A DNA stretch of 64,000 nucleotides from Imhoffiella purpurea (GCF_000585215.1 NZ_AONC01000021.1:1-64000); one strand, 5' to 3'; positions 7,422 to 18,647 are shown, counted from the stretch's first letter. The notes: generated from the letters alone by a model not told the origin. Numbers and translations are program-made.

Positions 7422-10410
7422 TCACCCCACCGGACCATTTGGTGACCTCGATGTGGCTCACCACCACCCCCCCATTGGGATGATCGATGGGGGCGACATG
7501 CATAACGAACCAGCGCTCCTCATCCGGCGAATGACAGGGATATTCGAGGGCGAAGGAGTCCGACTCGCCGGACAGGATCTTGGCGATTCCCTCGCTCGCC
7601 TCGGAATCCTCCTCCTGATCGCAGACATCGAGATAATTCACCCCGATCCCCGAGCGCTTCAGCTCCGGATCGCCGTTCTCGGCCGCGAAACGGCGCCAGC
7701 TGCTGTTCACCATGGTGATGACACCCCTGCGGTCGAGCACGGCCACATGTTCCGGCAGGGAATCCAGCACCGCCTGCAGACGCTCGACGTCACGCAGCGT
7801 GGTGATGTCCACGAAGGTAGCGACCGCGCCGCGCGACTCGCCGGAGCGCATGAAATACGGCAGAACCCGCGCCAGGTAGTTCCGACCGTTGGCGGCATGG
7901 ATCTCGTGCTGCAGCATCTCGCCGGCATCGATGGTGCGCCTCAGTTCGGGCATGAACTCCGGATATTGCAGCATGTTGCTGAAGTCGTCGATCGGACGCC
8001 CCAGATCCGCGTCGCGGATCTTGAACAGGGACGTGGCCTCCGGGGTGAAGCGCGTCAGCCGCAGCTGCGAATCCACGAAGATGGTCGCAATCGAGGCCGC
8101 CTTCGCCATACCGTCGAGATCGGCGTTGAGCCGGTTGAGGATCTCGATCTTCTCCTGGTTCTCGGCGTTGACCGTATAGAGTTCCTCGTTGACCGACTGC
8201 AGCTCCTCGTTCGAGCTCTGGAGCTCCTCGTTCGAGGCCATCAGCTCCTCGTTGGTCGCCTGCAGCTCCTCGTTCGCGGTCTCGAGCTCCTCGATGGTCG
8301 CCTGCAGACTCTCGCGGGTCGCCGCCAGTTCGCGCTCCAGGTTCTCGAGACGCTGGGCGGTCTCGCGGTCGAGACTGATGACCTCGATGTCGGTACGGCT
8401 CTTCTTGCCCTCCAGCGCCAGGGCGGCGGCCCGGGCCTCGCCCTCGACCTCCGTCTCGACCCCGACCTCGATGTCCGGCTCGGGCATCACCTCGGGCTCG
8501 AACGAGAGCAGCAGATGCAGCTCGCCATGCGCGGGCTCGACCGGGCGGGCCACCAGACGCAGACGCTCGGTGCCGCGCTCGGAGAGCGTCACCCCGAGCA
8601 GATCCGAGCGCAGCGGCACCCGGTCGCGAGCCGCCTTGTAGAGCAGGGCCTTGGCGATTGGAACCAGGGCGCTGGGCAGCAGCTTGCCGAGGTCGAGACT
8701 GACGCTGCCCTCGCCGATGCGCAGATAGTGCCCGACGTCGCCGAAGACGTGCAGCAGGTCGTGGCGCTGATTGAGCAGCAGGCTGGTGGGTGCATAGGTA
8801 TGGAGCAGAAGCGCCTGGGCCGCGTCGATCACGGCCGCGTCGCTGACCGGCGACTGCTGCTGGGTCAGCATGCGCGGCTTGGCGCCCACGACCGAATGCC
8901 GCGACAGGGGCGCGTTGGCCGCATCCAGCGGCAGGGAGACGTGCCGCAGGATGCGATAGATCTTGTGCTTGGAGCTGACGGCCGTGAAGTCGGTCTGCAG
9001 GTTGGCGATCGTCTCGCTCGGCCCGAGCAGCAGGAAGCCGCCGGGCGCCATGGCGTACTGCAGCCGCCGCAGTGCCCGTTCCTGGGCCTCGGGACGAAAA
9101 TAGATCAGCAGGTTGCGGCAGGACACCAGATCCATCCGGGTGAAGGGCGGATCCTCGAGCAGATTGTGCCGGGCGAAGATGATGCTCTGGCGGATCTCCG
9201 GCCGGACCACGAAATGGTTGCCGCGGCGCATGAAGAACTGATCCAGACGCTCGGGCGAGATCTCGGCTGTGATCGCCTCCGAGAAGACGCCGGCGCCGGC
9301 GGTCTCGACGTTCTGGGGCTCGACATCGGTCGCGAACAGCTTGAAGTTGGGCCAGCGGCGCGCGCGCTCGAAGGCCTCGGCGAAGAGGATGGCCAATGTA
9401 TAGGCTTCCTCGCCGGTGGCGATGCCGGGCGCCCAGACCCGGATCGGCTGATTGTCGCCGCGCTCGGTGACGATGGTCTTGATCGCGGTCTCGGCCAGGG
9501 TCTCGAAGGTCTCGGGATCGCGGAAGAAGCTGGTGACCGGGATCAGCAGCTCGCGACGCAGCGTGGCCAGCTCGCCGCGGTCCGACTCGAGCAGCCTGGC
9601 GTAGCTCAGCAGGTCCGGGGTCTGGCGCACCTGCATGCGCCGCTCCATGCGCCGCATCACCGTCGCCGGCTTGTATTCCCTGAAATCGATGCCCCCCGAG
9701 TGCTGGAGCAGATGCATGATCTCCTCGTGGGCGCTGTCCTTGTCGATCTCGTGATAGAGCACCGGGGTATGGATCTTGGCCTGGGGCAGCTGATGGATGT
9801 GCTCCACCAGACGCGGCCCCAGATCCTCGGGCGGCAGAATGGCGTCGACCAGACCGGTCGCGATCACGCTTCGGGGCATGCCGTCGAACTTGGCCGACTC
9901 CGGATCCTGGGCCAGCAGGAAGCCGCCGGCATCGTTGATCGCGACCGCCCCGCGCGTGCCGTCCGAACCTGTACCGGAGAGGATGACTCCGATCGCCCGA
10001 TTGCCGAACTCCTTGGCGAGCGAGCAGAAGAAGAGGTCGATCGGAAGCGTCAGACCGCGCGGATTCTTGGGGCTCAGCCTCAGCGAATCGCGCGAGACCG
10101 TCATGAGACTGGCCGGAGGGATCAGATGGACCCGGTCGGCCTCGATATGCATGTCGTGGGCGACGGTGACCACGGGCATCGGGGTATGACGCGCCAGGAG
10201 GCTGGCCATCATGCTCTTGTGGTCCGGCGACAGATGCTGGATGACCACGAAGGCCGCACCGGTCTTCTCGGGCAGACCCTGGAAGAAGCGCTCGAGCGCG
10301 TCGAGCCCGCCCGCCGAGGCGCCGATGGCGACGACATAGCCATCGAATGGATTGGATCGCTCGTCGGAACGCTGCTCGCTCGAACGCTCGGTGTCGGTTA
10401 TCTCGGACAT
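7408..10410 (-). CDS. CheB-CheR-coiled coil-PAS-PAS fusion protein
   Basis: A 1000-residue fusion. Residues 22-205 are a CheB methylesterase domain with IGASAGG (nucleophile Ser), QHLSPDH (His) and GTGSDGTRG (Asp). Residues 230-480 are a CheR methyltransferase with [31 protein letters not shown] and SCRNLLIYF. Residues about 675-765 form a long heptad coiled coil of repeating NEELQ units, followed by two PAS domains (about 770-870 and 870-995). No receiver domain precedes CheB. Such fusions are known, but their targets are usually unclear. It overlaps the downstream GGDEF-EAL gene by 14 bases. A gap of about 320 bases with its promoter and a neighbouring terminator lies upstream. Confidence 0.92.
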   Translation of the reverse strand: MSEITDTERSSEQRSDERSNPFDGYVVAIGASAGGLDALERFFQGLPEKTGAAFVVIQHLSPDHKSMMASLLARHTPMPVVTVAHDMHIEADRVHLIPPASLMTVSRDSLRLSPKNPRGLTLPIDLFFCSLAKEFGNRAIGVILSGTGSDGTRGAVAINDAGGFLLAQDPESAKFDGMPRSVIATGLVDAILPPEDLGPRLVEHIHQLPQAKIHTPVLYHEIDKDSAHEEIMHLLQHSGGIDFREYKPATVMRRMERRMQVRQTPDLLSYARLLESDRGELATLRRELLIPVTSFFRDPETFETLAETAIKTIVTERGDNQPIRVWAPGIATGEEAYTLAILFAEAFERARRWPNFKLFATDVEPQNVETAGAGVFSEAITAEISPERLDQFFMRRGNHFVVRPEIRQSIIFARHNLLEDPPFTRMDLVSCRNLLIYFRPEAQERALRRLQYAMAPGGFLLLGPSETIANLQTDFTAVSSKHKIYRILRHVSLPLDAANAPLSRHSVVGAKPRMLTQQQSPVSDAAVIDAAQALLLHTYAPTSLLLNQRHDLLHVFGDVGHYLRIGEGSVSLDLGKLLPSALVPIAKALLYKAARDRVPLRSDLLGVTLSERGTERLRLVARPVEPAHGELHLLLSFEPEVMPEPDIEVGVETEVEGEARAAALALEGKKSRTDIEVISLDRETAQRLENLERELAATRESLQATIEELETANEELQATNEELMASNEELQSSNEELQSVNEELYTVNAENQEKIEILNRLNADLDGMAKAASIATIFVDSQLRLTRFTPEATSLFKIRDADLGRPIDDFSNMLQYPEFMPELRRTIDAGEMLQHEIHAANGRNYLARVLPYFMRSGESRGAVATFVDITTLRDVERLQAVLDSLPEHVAVLDRRGVITMVNSSWRRFAAENGDPELKRSGIGVNYLDVCDQEEDSEASEGIAKILSGESDSFALEYPCHSPDEERWFVMHVAPIDHPNGGVVVSHIEVTKWSGGVNEES

Positions 10411-10691
10411 AGGGGAATCCCGCGCTGACTGCTAGATCTAACCTGATGAATCGCGTATCGCCATGAACGTTCCGCACGGCACTTGAATGGAAGCATACCG
10501 GATCGGGGATCGCGGAACCGCATCCGGACACGCATCCGGTGTGTATTACCGGAATCTTCGGTCGAAAGCATGATAGACCGCAAGAGCCGCAATAGGAGCC
10601 GACACGCCTTTCGGCGTTCCTCGTCGAGACCCCGGCCGCGCGGTTATGCGGAATGGCGATATCAGGGTGGGGGAGAAATGTGAAGGAGCGA
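10411..10691. other. Intergenic region upstream of the CheB-CheR fusion
   Basis: Together with the hairpin that follows, this forms a gap of about 320 bases between the start of the CheB-CheR gene (minus) and the end of the glycosyltransferase gene (minus). It must hold the CheB-CheR promoter, but I see no convincing motif. Short open frames here have no recognisable content. Confidence 0.5.
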
Positions 10692-10722
10692 CCGATTCGA
10701 TCCCGGCACGGGATCGAATCGG
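10692..10722 (-). terminator. Perfect 14-bp hairpin after the glycosyltransferase gene
   Basis: CCGATTCGATCCCG and its exact reverse complement are separated by 3 bases, starting 9 bases past the glycosyltransferase stop. There is no long T run on the minus strand after it, only CTCC and CATTTC stretches, so it may be a weak intrinsic terminator or an RNA 3'-end stabiliser. Confidence 0.55.
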
Positions 10723-10730
10723 CACATGGC

Positions 10731-12179
10731 TCAGTGACGCGGCCCCGGCGGCTTGGAGAGAGCGATGCCATCCAGCATCTGCATGGCACCAAGACCGAGC
10801 AGACCGCCGATGACCATGGCCAGATAGAGGACGGCGAACGGTTGCTCGAGCAGGGCGAAGCCGAGCAGCCCCAGTCCGGCGGACAGCTCGATGGCGCCGT
10901 TGCGCCAGCGCATCTTCGGCGACGAGCCCGGCTGCGTGCGCGCCTTGGGTGTACGGACGAATTCGGTTTGATGTCCCATCAGCGCCTCGATCCCGGCGCG
11001 GGCGTTGGAGAGCAGCAGACCGCTGGTCAGGACCAGGGAGCCCAGCACCTCGGCCGCAGTGCTCCGGACCGGACCCCGGGGGCCGGCCAGGATCAGAAAG
11101 GCGATCGGGGCGGCGAAGCCCAGAATCGAGGTCAGGATGGCGACCCGTCCCAGGGTCTCTCCGCCGACCGCCGCTCCGGCCATGAAGGGCAGCCCCATGA
11201 AGAGGCAGCCCCCCCCCACCACGAAGGCGAGCGGCTGCCCCATCTGCAGACTCACCATCAGTCGTTGCCACAGCGGCAGCGGACTGCCGCGCCAGATCAT
11301 GGGCGTCAGCTTGACGAAGCACTGGACGAAGCCCTTGGTCCAGCGGAACTGCTGAACCCGCCAGGCGCGGGCCGAGTTGGGCAGCACGCCGGGCACCGTC
11401 AGATCCATCATATAGGCGGATCGCCAGCCGCGCAGACGCGCGCGCAGGCTCAGATCCAGATCCTCGGTCAGGGTATCGCCCTCCCAGCCGCCGGCATCCA
11501 GAATGGCCTCACGACGCCACAGACCGCAGGTTCCATTGAAGGGAACCGGGAGTCCCAGACGCCAGCGCGCCTCCTGCTCGACGCAGAAGTGCGAATCGAG
11601 CAGACGCGCCTGGATCCGCGTCAGCAGGCTCTCCTCGCGGTTGATGTGTGCCCAGCGCGTCTGGACATAGGCCAGATCGGGTCCGGCGAGGAGCGCGCCG
11701 ACCGTCTTCCGCAGAAAATCCCGGGGCGGAATGAAATCGGCGTCGAACACGGCGACGAAGGGCGCGTCCGAGCGCTCCAGTCCCGCCGCCAGGGCGCCGG
11801 CCTTGAAGGCGGTCCGCTCGACGCGATGCAGCAGCTCGATCCGCACGCCGCGCTGGCGCAGCTCGGACACCGCATGGCGGCTCACCGCGAGCGAACCGTC
11901 GATGCTGTCGTCGAGCACCTGGATCTCGAGCCGATCGCGCGGCCAGTCGAGCGCCATGACGGCGCCAAGGATCCGCTCGACCAGTTCGCCTTCGTTGAAG
12001 AGCGGAAGCTGGACCAGAACCTTGGGCAGTTCAGCTTCCTCGGGCACTGAGATCGCGAGCCGACGAGCCGGTGCCAGCAGTCTGATCAGGGAGAGAAGGG
12101 CGAGGTTGGATGACAAGATCGCCAGGATGACGAGACCGAGTGTCAAAAAGAGCTCGACCGATGGTTCAGCCGCAAGCAT
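10731..12179 (-). CDS. Membrane glycosyltransferase family 2 (cellulose-synthase-like)
   Basis: A 482-residue inner-membrane processive-type glycosyltransferase. An N-terminal membrane segment (about 10-35) is followed by a GT2 catalytic domain with VLDDSIDGS, FDADFIPPRDF (DxD metal and UDP-sugar site), LTEDLDLSLRARL (catalytic TED) and QQFRWTKGF (QxxRW). Several C-terminal membrane helices follow (about 330-370, 390-410, 430-465). These motifs are shared by cellulose, mannan and related beta-glycan synthases. No PilZ domain is visible, although the next gene cluster is rich in c-di-GMP proteins. No bcs-type partner genes are adjacent, so the product is unknown. The ATG at 12179 is the first in-frame ATG. 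Confidence 0.88.
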   Translation of the reverse strand: MLAAEPSVELFLTLGLVILAILSSNLALLSLIRLLAPARRLAISVPEEAELPKVLVQLPLFNEGELVERILGAVMALDWPRDRLEIQVLDDSIDGSLAVSRHAVSELRQRGVRIELLHRVERTAFKAGALAAGLERSDAPFVAVFDADFIPPRDFLRKTVGALLAGPDLAYVQTRWAHINREESLLTRIQARLLDSHFCVEQEARWRLGLPVPFNGTCGLWRREAILDAGGWEGDTLTEDLDLSLRARLRGWRSAYMMDLTVPGVLPNSARAWRVQQFRWTKGFVQCFVKLTPMIWRGSPLPLWQRLMVSLQMGQPLAFVVGGGCLFMGLPFMAGAAVGGETLGRVAILTSILGFAAPIAFLILAGPRGPVRSTAAEVLGSLVLTSGLLLSNARAGIEALMGHQTEFVRTPKARTQPGSSPKMRWRNGAIELSAGLGLLGFALLEQPFAVLYLAMVIGGLLGLGAMQMLDGIALSKPPGPRH

Positions 12180-12616
12180 GGGTTGCCTGTCCGTAAGTTT
12201 GAGTAGCAGGTTAAGGAGTGTCTAGGCCACGAGCCGGGCAGCGCATCGATCGAGGACGGAGAGGAAACGCGCCGGATGAGATTTCGCGCACCTTGATGGA
12301 ATGCCGTTCGTTTTCGAGAGCGGACAGCATAGGACCCCCGGATAACCAGGGCAAGCCCCATCGACAGAGGGTGGCCGAGCGCGCGACCGGAAGAGAAAGA
12401 GCCATCCATGGCGCGATGTAGCAACTGGCTGCCCCGCTCGGCCGTGACGAGGGTTACGTCATCACCATCGGGAAAACGCTCACGCGAGTGGCAGCGAGCG
12501 GCCGACCCTCTGGTTACCAGAATGACATAGCCGGATTCGACACGGCGGAAACACGAGGACTGACTGTTCGAACGGATTCTGGAAGCGGAACGAAGACCCG
12601 ATTCGCAGTGGATATG
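12180..12616. other. Intergenic region with no recognised gene
   Basis: About 440 bases between the glycosyltransferase start and the hairpin behind the ferredoxin gene. Short open frames on both strands (for example 12218-12421 and 12488-12751 on plus) show no recognisable motif and are probably chance. It presumably contains the glycosyltransferase promoter. Confidence 0.4.
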
Positions 12617-12657
12617 GACCCCGCAGGCGGGCCTCGTCGGATCTGCCTGCTGGGGTC
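12617..12657 (-). terminator. Hairpin after the ferredoxin gene
   Basis: GACCCC-G-CAGGC pairs with GCCTG-CT-GGGGTC around a 16-base loop, 30 bases past the ferredoxin stop on the minus strand. There is no clear T run, so it is a tentative terminator. Confidence 0.4.
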
Positions 12658-12687
12658 ACGGATTCGAGATCCGCAAGAGGACGGAGG

Positions 12688-12972
<285 letters not shown>

Positions 12973-13066
12973 TTACAGCTCGTTCTCTGATGTCAGCTCG
13001 CTCATTGGAGCCGAGCTGTTCTGTGATGGCTTCCGGTGCGTGGATCTTGGACCACGCCCTTGGATG

Positions 13067-13678
<612 letters not shown>

Positions 13679-13803
13679 TCACCGGCCTGGGCCATCGAGG
13701 GCCCCGAGTCCCGCTATCGGCGCGCACCATAGCACAATCCCGAGTGAAACGCTGAGCGCATTGCGTGCCCGCGCCCGAAACCCAGCCGGCCGGGCCGGCC
13801 GCT

Positions 13804-14379
13804 CTATCCGCCGGCGTCTTCCCCGACCAGAGCCAGACCATAGCGCACCTGACCCGCCGTCTTGTCACGCACCAGTTCCCAATCGTTCGGCAATGGAGGA
13901 AACCCGGGTTTGGCGGCCGCCTCCAGATAGATCCGGGAACCGGGCGTCAACCAGCCGTTGGAAACGAGACGCTCGCAGACCGGCTCGAGCAGACCATCGG
14001 CGAACGGGGGATCCAGGAACACCAGATCGAAGGGACGCCCCCTGCCCCCCAGCCATTCCAGGCTGTCCACCTGATGGATGCTGGTGCCGTCCAGCCCGAG
14101 TAGCCGGGCATTGCGCCTCAGCAGGCTCACCACCCGAGGCGCACGTTCGAGCATCACCACCTCGCCCGCGCCGCGCGAGGCGGCCTCGAACCCGAGCGCG
14201 CCGCTACCGGCGAAGACGTCGAGACATCTGGCCCCGGCGATGACGGGCGCGACCCAGTTGAACAGGGTCTCGCGCACCCGATCGGATGTCGGACGCAGAC
14301 CCGGCTGGTCGGGGAAGCTCAGACGGCGACCGCGATGGCGTCCGCCGACGATGCGCAGCTGATTGCCTTTAGCGGCCAC
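13804..14379 (-). CDS. rsmD: 16S rRNA (guanine966-N2)-methyltransferase
   Basis: A 191-residue methyltransferase that modifies G966 of 16S rRNA during 30S assembly. Signatures: LRIVGGRHRGRRL at the N-terminus, RPTSDRVRETLFNWV, the SAM-binding CLDVFAGSGALGFEAASRGA, and the catalytic LVFLDPPF (N/DPPF type). The start is a GTG at 14379 (reads MAAKGNQLRIVGG), which gives the family length. This puts its start 11 bases inside the end of the upstream M16 peptidase gene. An extended frame to 14460 gives unrelated sequence. Confidence 0.93.
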   Translation of the reverse strand: MAAKGNQLRIVGGRHRGRRLSFPDQPGLRPTSDRVRETLFNWVAPVIAGARCLDVFAGSGALGFEAASRGAGEVVMLERAPRVVSLLRRNARLLGLDGTSIHQVDSLEWLGGRGRPFDLVFLDPPFADGLLEPVCERLVSNGWLTPGSRIYLEAAAKPGFPPLPNDWELVRDKTAGQVRYGLALVGEDAGG

Positions 14380-15739
14380 TGGCCAGAGACACCCGCTGAG
14401 GCTGGCCGCCCACCGTGACGATGGCGAGCCGATCGGGATGGACGTGGCGTGCGAATGCATCGCGGATCTGTTCGACGCTGACGCTCTCGACCCGGGCGTT
14501 GAAACGGTCGAGATAATCGAGCGGCAGACGGTAGAAGCCGATCACGGCCAGATACTGGATGATGTCGCCGTTGCTGGCGATGCGCAGCGGAAAACCGCCG
14601 GTCAGGTTCTTCTTGGCGGCGGCCAGTTCCTCCTCGGAAGGACCTTCGGCGATGAATCGCTCCAGTGTCCCGAGCAGTACCGCCCGCGCCTCCTCGGCCT
14701 GATCGTTGCGCGTCTGCAAGGCCAGGATGAAGGGTCCGCGCCGGGCCAGGGGCAGGAAGGCGCTGTAGGTGCTGTAGGAGAGTCCGCGCCGTTCGCGGAT
14801 CTCCTCCATCAGGAGCGACACCAGACCGCTACCGCCGAGGATGTGATTGCCGACATAGAGAGAAAAATAGTCCGGATCGCCCCGCCGCATGCCCGGCTGC
14901 CCCGCCAGGACGCTGGTCTGGGTCGAGGGGAAGGCGATCGGATCCAGACTGCCCTCGGCGAGATCGACGACCTCGGGCAGCGCGGCCGGACGCTCGCCGA
15001 CGGGCAGACCGGCGGTGATGCGCTCGGCCAACGCCTCGGCCTCGGCACGGGTCAGGTCGCCGACCATGGCCACCAGCGCGTTCGCCGCCACGTAATAGCG
15101 GGCATGGAAGGACTGGAGATCCTGGCGCGTCACCGCCGAGATCGACTCGGGCGTGCCGGACGGATCGGCCGCATAGGGGTGCTCGCCGTAGATGGCGCGA
15201 TAGAGGGCCTTCTGGGCGACGCTGCTCGGGGATTCCTCTTGCTGTCGCAGCCCGGTGAGACGGTTCCTGCGCACCCGCTCGAGGGCATCCGCCTCGAAGC
15301 TCGGCCGGGAGAGCACCCCTTCCAGGGTCTCGATCGCGGTCTCCAGTGCCGGCTCCCGGATCAGGGTGCGCAGCGCGACGGCGCTCATGTCGCGGTCGAC
15401 GCCGGCCGCCAGCGAGGCGCCGACGCCCTCCAGCCGATCCGCCAAGGCATCCGCGTCCCAGTCGCCGGCACCCTCGTCGAGCATGGCGGCAGTCATGGAG
15501 GCCAGCCCGGGTCGATCGCCGTCGCGCGCGCTCCCGGCGTCGAAGACGACCTTGATGTCCAGCATGGGAATCTCGTGAGCGGCGACGAACAGGACCCGAG
15601 CACCCTTGCTCGTGCTCCAGGACTGGATCTCGGGCGTCGCCTGAGCCAGTCCGACCCACAGCAGAAGCCCGACCCCCAAGAGCACAATCGAGCGACGGGA
15701 CCGCCCCTGTCCGAGCGCGTGTCTCGCATCAACGTACAT
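14369..15739 (-). CDS. M16 family peptidase-like protein lacking the zinc motif
   Basis: A 456-residue exported protein (signal-anchor LGVGLLLWVGLAQATP) with the two-lobed M16 fold. The position that should hold HxxEH reads GLASMTAAMLDEGAG, so the zinc ligands are gone; it is probably the non-catalytic partner of the protease encoded immediately upstream. M16B bacterial enzymes often work as such active/inactive pairs. The start is chosen at the second ATG of a MAM pair because GGGAGG then sits at 8-base spacing. It overlaps the upstream gene by 11 bases and the downstream rsmD start by 11 bases, suggesting tight translational coupling. Confidence 0.85.
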   Translation of the reverse strand: MYVDARHALGQGRSRRSIVLLGVGLLLWVGLAQATPEIQSWSTSKGARVLFVAAHEIPMLDIKVVFDAGSARDGDRPGLASMTAAMLDEGAGDWDADALADRLEGVGASLAAGVDRDMSAVALRTLIREPALETAIETLEGVLSRPSFEADALERVRRNRLTGLRQQEESPSSVAQKALYRAIYGEHPYAADPSGTPESISAVTRQDLQSFHARYYVAANALVAMVGDLTRAEAEALAERITAGLPVGERPAALPEVVDLAEGSLDPIAFPSTQTSVLAGQPGMRRGDPDYFSLYVGNHILGGSGLVSLLMEEIRERRGLSYSTYSAFLPLARRGPFILALQTRNDQAEEARAVLLGTLERFIAEGPSEEELAAAKKNLTGGFPLRIASNGDIIQYLAVIGFYRLPLDYLDRFNARVESVSVEQIRDAFARHVHPDRLAIVTVGGQPQRVSLASGR

Positions 15740-17108
15740 GGCCATGTCCTCCCAGAGCCGTCGGGTTCGTTGCATGCTGACGGCCGTCGAGCGGCAGCGG
15801 ATCCAGGACGGCGACCGTCAGCCGATCGCTGTCGAGATATTTCCGGGCCACCGTCCGGATCTGGTCGGCGGTCACCGATGCCAAACGGTCGACATAGGTC
15901 TCGGCCAGTTCCCAGTCGAGACCGATGGTCTCCAGCATCCCCAGCTGCATCGCCTGATAGAAGAGCGAGTCGCGCTGGTAGACCTTGGCCGCGACCACCT
16001 GGGTGCGCACCCGCTCCAGCTCCGAGGCCGCGACCGGCTCGGTCTTGAGGCGCTCGATCTCGGCACGGATGGCCTGCTCAAGCTCGCCGGCATCATGTCC
16101 CTTGGCGGGAACGCCTTCCAGCAGGAACAGACCCGGAAGCCGCTCGAAGGCGTCGTAGCCGGCACCGACCGAGGCCGCGAGCTGACGCCCGCGGATCAGA
16201 TCGCGCGAGAAGCGGGCACTGTCGCCCCCGTCCAGGACAGACGCCAGCATCTCCAGCGCATAGGGCTCCCAGTCCTCGGACGCGTTCCCCACCGAGGGGG
16301 TCTTGTACCCCATCAGCAGATAGGGCTCCTTGGCCGGGACCTCGACCCGGATGCGTTTCTCGCCGCGCTGCTCCGGCTCGCAACTGATCTTGGACGGGGT
16401 GAACGTCTCGGCCTTCAAGGGACCGAAATAGCGCTCTGCGAGCGCGAACACCCGATCCGGATCCACATCCCCCGCCACCACCAAGACCGCATTGTTCGGG
16501 GCATACCAGCGCCGATACCAGCCGCGCACATCCTCCAGGCTCAGCTGCTCCAGATCGGAGGCCCAGCCGATGACAGGATTGCGATAGGGCGAGACGGCGT
16601 AGGCCGCGGCCGAGAATCGCTCGTAGACCAGGGACTGGGGATCGTCGTCGGTACGCATGCGCCGCTCCTCCTTGACCACCTCCAGCTCCTTGGCGAACGC
16701 CTTCTCGTCGAGACTGAGGTTGCGCATCCGATCCGCCTCCAGCGCGAAGGCGGTCTCCAGCCGGTCGCTGGCGAGATTCTGGTAGTAGGCCGTGTAATCG
16801 CTCCCGGTGAAGGCGTTCTGTTCGCCCCCCTGCTCGGCGACGATGCGCGAGAAGCTTCCCGCCGGATGCCGCTCTGTCCCCTGGAACATCATATGCTCAA
16901 GGGCATGAGACACCCCGGTGATGCCCGCGTGCTCATAGCTCGAACCGATGCGATACCAGACCTGGGAGGTCAGGATGGGGGCGCGATGGTCCGGCTTGAC
17001 CAGCACCTCGAGGCCGTTGGCCAACTGGCGCTCGTAGACGGCGGGTGCGGCCGGGACGGCAAGCGGCAAGAGACTCAGAAGCAGGAGAAGCATGGAACGT
17101 CGTGGCAT
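15729..17108 (-). CDS. M16 family zinc metallopeptidase, active subunit
   Basis: A 459-residue secreted or periplasmic protease. A signal peptide (MPRRSMLLLLLSLLPLAVPA) is followed by the inverted zinc motif in VSHALEHMMFQGTERHPAG (HxxEH) and the downstream Glu region, then NAFTGSDYTAYY, a conserved M16 feature. The second half carries the AVLVVAGDVDPD strand. The ATG at 17108 has GGAG six bases upstream; the extended frame to 17171 lacks one. It overlaps the inactive M16 gene, consistent with a heterodimer. The substrate is unknown; M16 peptidases usually degrade small unfolded peptides. Confidence 0.9.
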   Translation of the reverse strand: MPRRSMLLLLLSLLPLAVPAAPAVYERQLANGLEVLVKPDHRAPILTSQVWYRIGSSYEHAGITGVSHALEHMMFQGTERHPAGSFSRIVAEQGGEQNAFTGSDYTAYYQNLASDRLETAFALEADRMRNLSLDEKAFAKELEVVKEERRMRTDDDPQSLVYERFSAAAYAVSPYRNPVIGWASDLEQLSLEDVRGWYRRWYAPNNAVLVVAGDVDPDRVFALAERYFGPLKAETFTPSKISCEPEQRGEKRIRVEVPAKEPYLLMGYKTPSVGNASEDWEPYALEMLASVLDGGDSARFSRDLIRGRQLAASVGAGYDAFERLPGLFLLEGVPAKGHDAGELEQAIRAEIERLKTEPVAASELERVRTQVVAAKVYQRDSLFYQAMQLGMLETIGLDWELAETYVDRLASVTADQIRTVARKYLDSDRLTVAVLDPLPLDGRQHATNPTALGGHGHVR

Positions 17109-17300
17109 GAAGACTCCGATCGTATAGTCTTGGACCGATGACCTCGGATGAATCGGGCACTCTATGGGCAAGCCCCGACCCGGCTAAGTTCCCAGGCGCA
17201 GGCCCGGACGCGCATGGGGCCGATCTGTTAGCATTGGCGCTCGCCAATTCCGGCCATCTCCGGATTTCCTCGAACATCAACCTCTTGAAGCGAACCTTCT

Positions 17301-18647
17301 ATGTTCGGTTTCGGCAAGAAGAACAAGACCCCCGATCTGCCCGAGAAGACGCCAACGGCCCAGCCGGACGTGGCGCCAGCACCCGCGCCCGAGCCGCCCC
17401 CAGCCCCGGAACCGGCGGAACCTCAGACCGGCAAGATCAAGAAACCCTGGTTCGGCAAGCTCTTCCGCTCGCAACCGGCACCGACGAAGGCCGACGAGCC
17501 CAGTCCGGCCAAGGGCGCACCCGCCAAAGATGCGCCCGTCAAGACGGTCCCCGAACCGCCACGGACCAAGACTACTCCAGCCCCTAAGGCCCCGGCCCCT
17601 GCGGTCACGACGACCGAGCCGCCGATACAGCGCCCGGAGACCGCGCCGGCGCCGGCTCCGGCCAGCCGGAAGACGCGCGAGAAACCCGCGCCCGCCAAGG
17701 CCGGCGCGGACGACCAGACCGAGGGCGCCAAGCGCGGCGTCTTCACCCGGCTGCGCGACCGTCTGTCGCGCACCCGCAACCAGCTCGGCGACGGGCTCGG
17801 CAACGTCTTCCTCGGCCGCAAGAAGATCGACGACGAGCTGATGGAGGATCTGGAGACGCTCCTCATCACCGCCGACGTCGGCATGGATTCGACCACGCGC
17901 ATCATCTCGGATCTGACCGAGCGGGTGAAGCGCAAATCGCTCTCCGATCCCCAGGCGCTGCAGGTTGCGCTCAAGGAGGAACTGAGGACCATCCTGCGCG
18001 CGGCCGACGGCCCGGTCCGCCAGCCCCAGCCCGGACGCCCCCAGGTGGTCCTCATGGTCGGGATCAACGGTGCCGGCAAGACGACCACCATCGGCAAGCT
18101 CGCCAAGCGTCTCCAGGAGGAGGGCAACAGCGTCATGCTGGCCGCGGGCGACACCTTCCGCGCCGCCGCCGTGGAGCAGCTCGAGACCTGGGGCGAGCGC
18201 AACCGGATCCCGGTCATCGCCCAGCACACGGGCGCCGATTCGGCCTCGGTCATCTTCGATGCCCTGCAGGCGGCCACGGCACGCGGTGTCGACGTGCTCA
18301 TCGCCGACACCGCCGGCCGGCTGCACACCAAGTCCAACCTGATGGACGAGCTGTCCAAGGTCGCGCGCGTCCTCAAAAAGATCGATCCCGAGGCGCCGCA
18401 CGAGGTGATGCTGGTGGTCGACGCCACCACCGGCCAGAACGCACTGAACCAGGCCGAGCACTTTCACCGCGCGGTCGGGCTCACCGGCATCACAGTGACC
18501 AAGCTGGACGGCACCGCCAAGGGCGGCATCCTCTTCGCCATCGCCGACAAGCTCAAGGTGCCCATCCGTTTCATCGGCGTCGGCGAGTCCATCGAGGACC
18601 TGCGTCCGTTCGATCCCGACGAGTTCCTCGACGCACTCATCGGCTAA
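17301..18647 (+). CDS. ftsY: Signal recognition particle receptor FtsY
   Basis: A 448-residue GTPase that docks ribosome-SRP complexes at the membrane. The first 150 residues are a Pro/Ala/Lys/Glu-rich A domain, as is usual. The NG domain follows: KKIDDELMEDLETLLITADVG (N), GINGAGKTTTIGKLAKRL (G1), DTFRAAAVEQL, DTAGRLHTKSNLMDEL (G3) and TKLDGTAKGG (G4/G5). It heads the ftsY-ftsE-ftsX set, the classic gammaproteobacterial order, and is divergent from the M16 gene pair. Confidence 0.97.
   Translation: MFGFGKKNKTPDLPEKTPTAQPDVAPAPAPEPPPAPEPAEPQTGKIKKPWFGKLFRSQPAPTKADEPSPAKGAPAKDAPVKTVPEPPRTKTTPAPKAPAPAVTTTEPPIQRPETAPAPAPASRKTREKPAPAKAGADDQTEGAKRGVFTRLRDRLSRTRNQLGDGLGNVFLGRKKIDDELMEDLETLLITADVGMDSTTRIISDLTERVKRKSLSDPQALQVALKEELRTILRAADGPVRQPQPGRPQVVLMVGINGAGKTTTIGKLAKRLQEEGNSVMLAAGDTFRAAAVEQLETWGERNRIPVIAQHTGADSASVIFDALQAATARGVDVLIADTAGRLHTKSNLMDELSKVARVLKKIDPEAPHEVMLVVDATTGQNALNQAEHFHRAVGLTGITVTKLDGTAKGGILFAIADKLKVPIRFIGVGESIEDLRPFDPDEFLDALIG

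Noticed and set aside
5580-7445. A 621-codon open frame on the plus strand opposite the PAS-GGDEF-EAL gene
   Set aside because: It is the antisense shadow of a GC-rich gene; it has no recognisable domain, while the opposite strand has full PAS, GGDEF and EAL motifs.
8130-8350. Repeated CTCCTCGTT units that look like a tandem DNA repeat
   Set aside because: They encode the NEELQ heptads of the coiled coil in the CheB-CheR fusion, so the repeat is protein-driven.
7279-10428. A 1049-codon open frame on the plus strand
   Set aside because: Exact antisense of the CheB-CheR-PAS fusion; its repetitive composition comes from the coiled-coil codons.
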